DNA from: Druceiella hillmani
Lineage: Eukaryota; Arthropoda; Insecta; Lepidoptera; Hepialidae
Assembly: GCA_039881145.1 (NCBI GenBank)
Contig: JAYKKI010000088.1
Span: 1,899,501 to 1,963,500, forward strand
DNA length: 64,000 nt
Direction: 5' to 3'
Shown here piece by piece: positions 56,511-64,000 of this stretch. Both the position numbers and the translations under genes were made by a program. The notes under the pieces are model-generated. The model was given only the letters and a program-made list of their open reading frames with translations. It was not told where the DNA came from and did not search any database. Within the stretch, counting starts at the first letter, position 1, and each line of letters starts with the position of its first letter.

Positions 56511-57022
56511 GTATGTTAATCTGTTCATTAATCACACAAATTTCACTGGACATATTTTTATGAAATTCGGTATGGTAATAGTTTATAGCCAATATGGGAG
56601 AAACAAAAATTGATAACTTTAATTATTCTGAATTTATTATGCGAATTCTCTGAGATAACTTTTATTATGCGAATTTCATGCGAGGGAAACCGTGGGTCGT
56701 GGGTCCGTTTGGTTAGTTAGTTAACTAATAAAACGAAAATAGGCGGAGACCAGAGGAGCAAGAATAGAGAGAGAGAGTAAGAATATGTGCAGAAAACGGA
56801 GGTTGGAAATATTTCAGCTACTGTTTTTGGCCCCGTTTTCTGCAGATATTAATCGAAACAGTAGTCAAAAACGGTAGCTGAAAACAGGAGTCGAAAAAAA
56901 AAGAGTTTTTGTAGGAAACTGTTTACAAAAATTATACTTATTAACAAATCATTGTGAAAATCAATACGCTGCTGTTCTGATAGTTAACCAATCGGTTTTA
57001 AAAGAATTACGAATATTGCATC
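56511..57022. other. No gene seen; imperfect inverted repeat
   Basis: TGCAGAAAACGG near 56788 is mirrored by CCGTTTTCTGCA near 56832, and AGCTACTGTTTTTGGC by GTAGTCAAAAACGGTAGC-like sequence near 56862, so 56788-56890 folds back on itself. Confidence 0.55.
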
Positions 57023-57607
57023 CCTATATGTACATACTACATTCTTATATAATACATACTTATATACTACATAGGTACATACTACATACGTGCATACTAC
57101 AGTCGTACATACTACAAACTTACATACTACATACGTACATACTACATACGTACATACTACATACATACATACTACATACGTACGTACCACATACGTACAT
57201 ACTACATACGTACATACTACATACGTACATTCTACATACGTAAATACTATATAGGTACATACTACATACGTATATACTACATACGTACATACTGCATACG
57301 TACATACTACATACGTACATACTACATACGTACATACTACATACGTACGTACTACATACGTACATACTACATACGTACATACTACATACGTACATACTAC
57401 ATACGTAAATACTATATAGGTACATACTACATACGTATATACTACATACGTACATACTACATACGTAAATACTGCATAGGTACATACTACATACGTACAT
57501 ACTACATACGTACATACTATATACGTTCACACTACATACGTACATACTACATACTAACCTACTACATACGTAGAAATACATATGTACATACTACACACGT
57601 ACATAAT
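57023..57607. repeat. 15-bp minisatellite, ~38 units
   Basis: Unit TACATACTACATACG, with TATATAGG, TACGTACG and TGCATA variants that recur in blocks (for example CGTAAATACTATATAGG at about 57239 and 57404). The frames of 153 and 68 codons on - and 75 on + are products of the 15-bp repeat (periodic YVCSM or ILHTY). Confidence 0.95.
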
Positions 57608-57730
57608 AAATACTTATATACAACGTACAGACCAATGGAGACGTATGTTATTTTTCAAAGGCAAATTAAGATCACAATAAATATTAAAAGAAAAAAAAAC
57701 ACGTTGAGCCCGAGCGGAACTCGTACTACA

Positions 57731-58278
57731 AGGATTTCGTACACATTTAGGCATTTAGAAATCTTTATTGGTACGTAATATTCCTATTAAATTGTTTACA
57801 AAATTTTAATTTTTTAGATCGAGAATATGTTACCTACTATGTCTTTCACAGACGCACATTTAATAAAATATTTTTTATGTGATACCTATCACATAAAAAA
57901 TATTTTTATAACTACAAATTAACGATTTTCGGAGTTTTTCCTTTATCTGTACTCTGAGACCTTGCTTTTTGCCAAATTTCATGGTTCTAGGTCAACGAGA
58001 ACACCTCATAGGTTTACCCTATAGGTTGATTTACTTGTGAGCGTTATAATATGCGGCATAAATGACTGTATTTTTAGGGTACTCCTTGGTTGCGTTAACT
58101 CAGAAGCTTAATTTTTTTACTCCAAGCAAACCGTAGACTTAAGAATTGGGTATTCATTTCAATTTGATATCTCTACGCATTCCTGAGAAAATGGCTCTGA
58201 CAGATAGATAGACAAACAGACGGCCAACGACGTGATTCTGTAAAGATTTCTTTTTTCACTTTTGAGCTATGGAATCCT
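57731..58278 (+). mobile_element. AGGGTTCCGTA-family element, second long copy
   Basis: AGGATTTCGTACACATTTAG, ATTGGTACGTAATATTCCTA, AACTACAAATTAACGATTTT, ACCTTGCTTTTTGCCAAATT and a GACAGATAGATAGACAAACA end match 36301-36968 in order. An extra hairpin (57867-57908, TTTTTTATGTGATA against TATCACATAAAAAA) is present here only. Confidence 0.75.
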
Positions 58279-60126
58279 TAAAATTTAAACTGGTATAGTG
58301 TTTTAGAGTAAAACCTCCTTTTTCCAAAAACTTATAAGTCGATTGCTTGTAAAATTATTTAAGTATAATTACTTTTGTTTTCAAAAGTAGAGGTTGGCTT
58401 GCTTGCCCATCATAAAGCAGGATAAATCTGCGGTCTGTGCAACAGAGCGTAAGTTATTTTTATCACCGTAAGAGTATTTTATATGGTGTACAGAGTTCAC
58501 ATTATACCCTGAACAGATATAAAGATATGTCGGTTACTGATCAAATATTTAAAGATATGTCTGCTCATATTCTTAGGTTATGTTCTAAATCTATTAACCT
58601 TATCCTTCTTAAAAAACACCATAGTCATGCACGAAAAGGTATTTACTGATCAAGTTACAATAGAAGGCCATTAGCCTCCTATATTTTAATACTAGGAGTT
58701 AGGTAATAATGTTTATTTCATAAATGGTTTGCTTATGTCTCTGAGAATATCTTGATTTTTTTTTAATTATGACGTAACCTTATGACTTATTATGACTTTC
58801 TTTATCATTAGGCTTTGATATTAATTCGACGTCTCTGAGGGTTCCGTATTCATTTACGTACTTATAAACATTTAAGTTAATGTATTACTTACATTAAACT
58901 ATTAATAAAGATTTTTTTTTCAATCTGCATGTATTTTCTGCTATATGTTTAAAAATTATGGCTCCCAGAATCATCACCATATTTTTCTTCTGACCTTTAC
59001 CAAGACTTCCATTTGATGATTATTACTTTAGACAAAGATTTGAAGTTTTTAGAAAATTAATGAACTTATATTTCTTTGTCCCAAAACTAAAAATTTAAAA
59101 TTATGTACAATTTTATTTCAAGAGATGATCATGCATTAAAAAAATCATGTCGGTGATCATGGCGGTATGTCATAGGCATGTGATCATGGCAGTAACCATT
59201 TTTACATCCATGCGTGTGATGGATGATTCAATAGAGTACGATGTACTTTTAAATAAAAATAAAGACAATGTGGTTGATCGTCAAAGTTGCCAGTTAGCAA
59301 AATAAGTCTGGTTATTTCGTTATTGTATATTTTTGTATTCTATATCTCAAATACAAAAAGAAAATAGTTATAAGATCACTCACGTGTCCGTCTGTCTATC
59401 TATCTTCAGTATTTTCTAATAAACACAAAAATATTTTTCTTAGATATTCTAAAAATATGCTAAAATAAGGCATCTCTTTTTTATTTCCGAAACGACTGAA
59501 TCGAAAATCATGGAAAAACAGGATTGGTAAAGTTTGATTAGAAAATTACTGGATTTTATAATTTTATAATCGTCCTAGATTTCATAATTTTTTAAATAAG
59601 CACAGTGTTTTTATGTCTGCTAAAGATATTCTAGGCAAAATATTTCGGTTTTGAAAAATTAATATTTGTAAAATAGTTTATTAGAAATACTGTGCCCTTA
59701 AATATTTATAAGTGCCTATACAGCTGTAACCTTGGTGGTCTTTTTTGTAGTTTTAGTAGGATTTTAAAAAATATTTTTATGGAATTTATCTTGATAATAG
59801 GCGTCGAACTTAGTAAATGAAATTTCAAATCAATATTCTGACATCCTGTGTTTAAGCTACGTCGTTGCTTTGTAAGTTAAGAATAATAGAAACAGTCTTT
59901 GTTATCAAGAATTTCTAAAATATTGCTTTAAAATATAATGCGAATAAGTAAATATTGCACCTACATTACACTTTTCAAAATAAAAAGCGCAATGTATTTA
60001 AAAAATTAGTTTACTTAAAGCCACATGGCTTTAAATAAAATAGGTACTAAGTTTTTGTAGTACTTCTATGATCAATATTTGAGTCATTAAGTTGGGTTTT
60101 CAAAAAATGAATGAATAAGTTAGTGC
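58279..60126. other. No gene seen; repeat-family fragments
   Basis: Family pieces occur at 58842-58920 (GAGGGTTCCGTATTCATTTA) and 59640-59720 (TTGAAAAATTAATATTTGTA). A 70-codon + frame at 58437-58649 lacks motifs. Confidence 0.45.
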
Positions 60127-61330
60127 TATAAATGAGGTCTTCTCCAGATGTTTTCTCCTCGTCGGAGATTGGAAATCATTATGGCTACTCTAATCTTGTG
60201 TGCAACCGCTGCAAAAAGTTCGTTTGATGTACATCCATATCATTTTCTCAAGTTGTGCAGCAATGATATACTTCTTTTTACTATACTTCTTCTGCCTTAG
60301 ATTTTAACTGGCATGACCAGTCTTAACATGATGTATCTTGAGCTTCGTGTTGTATATTTAAGATATTGCATTTTTTTGGTTTTAATTACATCTACAATTT
60401 CCGTGTTTTTGTTAATTCTTGTTAAGATTTCGATGTTTGTTACTTTGTCCAGCCTTAAGATTCTCCTATATTTTCATATCGCAAACGCTTCCAGTTTTTT
60501 GGTGGTTGCCACTTTAAGTGTCTAAGCTTCTAATCGATAAGCGAAAGTTGTGAAGACGTAACACTTATCAACCTTTGCCAACGAGATTCTGCGATCGAGA
60601 TTTAAATTTCTCTTTGTTGTCATTTTTTTTCATTTTACTAAACTTAACTCATATTTTCTTCAGTCATTATGCAATGGTACATATATTTATAGACTTGTTC
60701 TATTTTTTCCTTTACCTAATAATACTTATTGATTTTAATTCTGGTTTTTCTTCTTTTAGGGCCTTTTTTAAAAACTTTTCAGAATAGGCATTGAAGAGTG
60801 TTGCTAACAGTACACATACTTGCTTCTTTTCTTATTTTCATTTCTTCTTAAGTTTACTGATCAATATTTAATGGTGCACTTTTGGTTATAATGCAGGTTT
60901 GAAATTGTCATTACGTCTCTGTGATCATGATGTTTGTGTTTAAATGTGTTTATTAATTCATCATATCGGACCTTGTAATGTTTTTTATTACAGTCAATAA
61001 AACATGGTTATATATCTTGGCTGATATCCAAGTATCTCTGGTAAATAGGGCTTCTAGTGTAATTAGCTCCTTGCATCATCCAGACTCATTTTCATTTATG
61101 TCCATATCTAGTTTTTTGTGGATTCGTTTATGTATTATTTTTCGAAATAGGTTTAGGGTATGTGATATCAAGTTGATAGCATGATGATTGTTGTATTTTT
61201 TGGAATTTGGTTTCTTAGGCAAGCATTTAATTCTCGTTTCGTAAATTTTATTGAATAATTCCGTAAGCAGTTTTATGTGGTTTTCAACAGTGAGTTTGAT
61301 AACATGAACAAGTAAGGTAGATGTATTCAA
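60127..61330 (-). pseudogene. Non-LTR endonuclease/reverse-transcriptase pseudogene, 1.2 kb
   Basis: Minus-strand pieces follow the polymerase order: LLTELFNKIYETRI, PKKPNSKK, INLISHTLNLFRKIIHKRIH (61330-61090); ISQDI*PCFIDCNKKHYKVR with YDELINTFK and DVMTISNLHYNQKCTIK (about 60990-60870); FLKKALKEEKPELKSI near 60770; ATTKKLEAFA, YRRILRLDKVTNIEILTRIN, KTKKMQYL and MLRLVMPVKI (60520-60300); and KIRVAIMISNLRRGENI with its neighbours at the end (to 60127). These match the common insect elements with YACFIDYEKAFDKV-H, LFN-YSE, KKLEAFEMW-YRRIL-I-W-D-VTN-E-L and KIRIAMMIANLR motifs. The catalytic DD segment is unreadable through frameshifts. The clade (RTE-like or L2-like) is uncertain. Several + frames here are its shadows. 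Confidence 0.85.
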
Positions 61331-61506
61331 CTACAAGCTGAGCGTGATCAAATGGTGTTTTTGTGAAAATATTGTTTTCGTTGAAATGGCAAGTTTGAAA
61401 GTTAGTCCTTTGGAAACGGTTGAGAATTTTAATTAGCTCCAGAATATTCTTTACACTCAGTTTGACACACAGAATAACCTGTATAAATAATGGATACGAT
61501 CTTTGT

Positions 61507-61509
<3 letters not shown>

Positions 61510-61591
<82 letters not shown>

Positions 61592-61600
61592 GCATATACA
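61510..61600. repeat. (CA)n(TA)n(CA)n microsatellite
   Basis: ACACAC run, then ATATAT, then ACACAC again, ending CGCATATACA directly at the terminus of the next element. Confidence 0.95.
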
Positions 61601-61983
61601 CGGTGTCCGGTAATAAATGTCGGACAAAGAAAGACGTTATTCGTTGACTGAAAAATAGTTGATTGCCGTCAAAATGAAATTTAAAATATGACTTTTTTCA
61701 TAAAATTTAAAATAATATTTATAATTATTTGTCGTTTTTTTCACAAATACAATACTTGCACACGTCAATCAGCACCACTCGGGTTAATGTAGTGGTTGCG
61801 TACGGCTAGCGTGAGCTTGTGTGCGCGTTAGCGGTATTAGGTGTGTTAAAAAGAGCTATGTGTCATTTTTTTTGCACCCAATTAGAAAAAGGACATGTTT
61901 TACGTTTTATTTCAACGACAATTTATTTCTTTATGGCCAACGAATAGCATCTTTCTTTGTCTGACTTTTATTCCCGGACACCG
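61601..61983. mobile_element. Nonautonomous TIR element, 383 bp
   Basis: Ends are ~47-bp inverted repeats: CGGTGTCCGGTAATAAATGT, CGGACAAAGAAAGACGTTAT, TCGTTG on the left, and on the right, read inward, CGGTGTCCGGGAATAAAAGT, CAGACAAAGAAAGATGCTAT, TCGTTG. The interior is noncoding. TIRs starting CGGTGTCC are familiar from insect mariner-like elements. A TA duplication is not clear because the left flank is a microsatellite. Confidence 0.8.
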
Positions 61984-63250
61984 GTTATTTTATATATACA
62001 TCATGCATTCATGTATATATAAAATCTTATTTACGACCCCGAGAAATTTTCGTTTCGAAAACTCTTAATATTTTTATGGTGCATAAAATATTAAGGGTTT
62101 TCGAAAATTAATATTAAATTTTTTCAAAAATTAATATTCATTTTTTCCCAAGTGTGTGTTTTTCAGAATGCCAGAAAATTTTATTTATCTGAAAATACGA
62201 GAAGTTTTATACGAAAAGGGGTTAAATTTATTTTAATCAATTTTAACGAAACACTGAGTGTTAGGTAGATATTTTTGGAGTACTTTTATCGAGTCCTTTA
62301 AAAATGATATTGTACCATTAACATTTTAGCAAAAAAATATTGGTTTTTTTATAGTTGTTGGTAACAGTCTGATAAGTTGTCTCACACAGGAGCGAAGGTT
62401 TTTCACTTTATGGATAGCTTCATCCTGAAAAAGAAGTGCACCAAACACAAATATACTATTTAATATAATTTTTCCTATCGAACTAATAAGCCGTATTGCC
62501 TAGTGGTGGAACCTTCCGAATACATTTTCATTCCAAAACTAGCCAATAACTCATCATTGAACCAATAATCACCGAGTCAATAGCAGCAGGCGTCGTAAGC
62601 GGTGATGTCAGAAGGGCAGGGCTCAGGCGAGGATATATTTCAGTGTCGTGTCTCGCGTGCCAGGGCTGGGCGTACGTCAGCTGGCGAGCCTGATACAGGG
62701 TGCGGTATCGCTTTGGTGACGCTTACGGCCGTATACGGAGTGTTATGAAGCACCAACACAGACTGCAAATGACTTTTTAGACTCATGTCTCGTGAAGGGT
62801 ATGTCGTGTCAGTAAACATTACTGGGAATTTTTATTGTATTTTAAAATAATTTACGACAATGTGCCACCCGAAGAAGTCGATGAGTGGAAAAGGGTCATC
62901 CTATCTTCGTGCGAAATTTCGTCACAATCGGTCTTAAATTGAGATAGCTATGATGCTACATCATGGACATGGTGAAATTACAAGGGATATGAGTGACGTT
63001 TGGCAGAGGCACAATCAATTGAAAATATGGGACATCTACAGGTTTTTTGAACGTAGATCCAAGACGTAAGCAGAAAAAGCTAAAATCTGGCAATACTATG
63101 TTAATTGCCATCCAACTGAGCCGTGACTATTCTGTGCATTACAGTGAAAAATAAACAAAACCCTTGCAAGATAACTTACGGGTTCGTCCCTCTACCTGAC
63201 TTTATTTCTCAGATATTGTTCAAAGTGGAAACTTGACGTTTGGCATAGCG
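61984..63250. other. No gene seen; hairpin and GC-rich dispersed repeat
   Basis: A hairpin at 62054-62107 pairs CGAAAACTCTTAATATTTTT with AAAATATTAAGGGTTTTCG. The stretch 62574-62760 is GC-rich and its first 50 bp align with 39088-39135 (see that entry). At 62870-63130 the composition is mixed, without an open frame of note. Confidence 0.5.
62574..62760. repeat. GC-rich dispersed repeat, copy 2
   Basis: GAGTCAATAGCAGCAGGCGT, CGTAAGCGGTGATGTCAGAA, GGGCAGGGCTCAGGCG: the same order as copy 1. Downstream sequence (CGTACGTCAGCTGGCGAGCC ...) stays GC-rich to about 62750 without a supported coding frame. Confidence 0.5.

Positions 63251-64000
<750 letters not shown>

Noticed and set aside
57120..57581. 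153-codon Cys/Tyr-rich frame on the minus strand
   Set aside because: Pure translation of the 15-bp repeat (YVCSM period); the opposite strand is open too.
60313..60787. Two hydrophobic 70-codon + frames that look like membrane proteins
   Set aside because: They are the antisense of the LINE reverse-transcriptase pseudogene on the minus strand.

Overview
No host protein-coding gene, rRNA gene or intact tRNA gene can be supported anywhere in these 64 kb. The window is AT-rich nuclear DNA of an arthropod, most likely a moth or butterfly. The reasons are: dispersed AGGGTTCCGTA-type repeats next to a GTCTGTCTGTCTGTC-like string; Helitrons ending in a hairpin plus CTAG; non-LTR (LINE) relics of the kinds common in Lepidoptera; and a LINE/SINE 3' tail with the GGTTGACTGGAAGAGATCGC motif followed by an AAAT repeat. 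The order is an inference from remembered repeat families, not from a search. Almost every long open frame here is either an in-frame tandem repeat or the antisense shadow of a transposon relic.

Layout. 1-12 kb: a satellite fragment at the edge, a mariner transposase pseudogene (2.1-3.1 kb), LINE reverse-transcriptase tails (6.4-7.2 kb and 9.5 kb), a 60-bp minisatellite (8.4-9.5 kb) and a ~138-bp array (11.5-12.1 kb). 12-21 kb: a 5S-rRNA-like segment; a 3.7-kb hAT (DUF4371/ZMYM1-like) transposon sitting with an 8-bp target duplication inside a ~160-bp satellite; and a 1.3-kb inverted repeat carrying two later insertions. 22-31 kb: diverged repeats with Helitrons, an R1-like and an RTE-like LINE relic. 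32-45 kb: several minisatellites, a TTAA-flanked foldback element, another Helitron and SINE pieces. 45-51 kb: a 2.4-kb 33-bp array with higher-order structure and a 36-bp array whose units contain a CTCAC/GTGAG dyad. 51-64 kb: the best-preserved LINE tail, a tRNA-related SINE, more minisatellites, a 1.2-kb antisense LINE pseudogene and a nonautonomous TIR element.

The most interesting item is a dispersed family with five copies (10.1, 19.7, 38.2, 43.1 and 48.0 kb). It is noncoding and palindromic. In the better copies each arm carries a compact type I hammerhead-ribozyme motif. Three copies have target duplications of different lengths (11, 13 and 15 bp), and one of these is confirmed by an empty site in the opposite arm of the surrounding inverted repeat. 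Hammerhead motifs plus variable duplications fit a Penelope-like or retrozyme-type retroelement better than a DNA-transposon MITE. No autonomous partner is present in the window.
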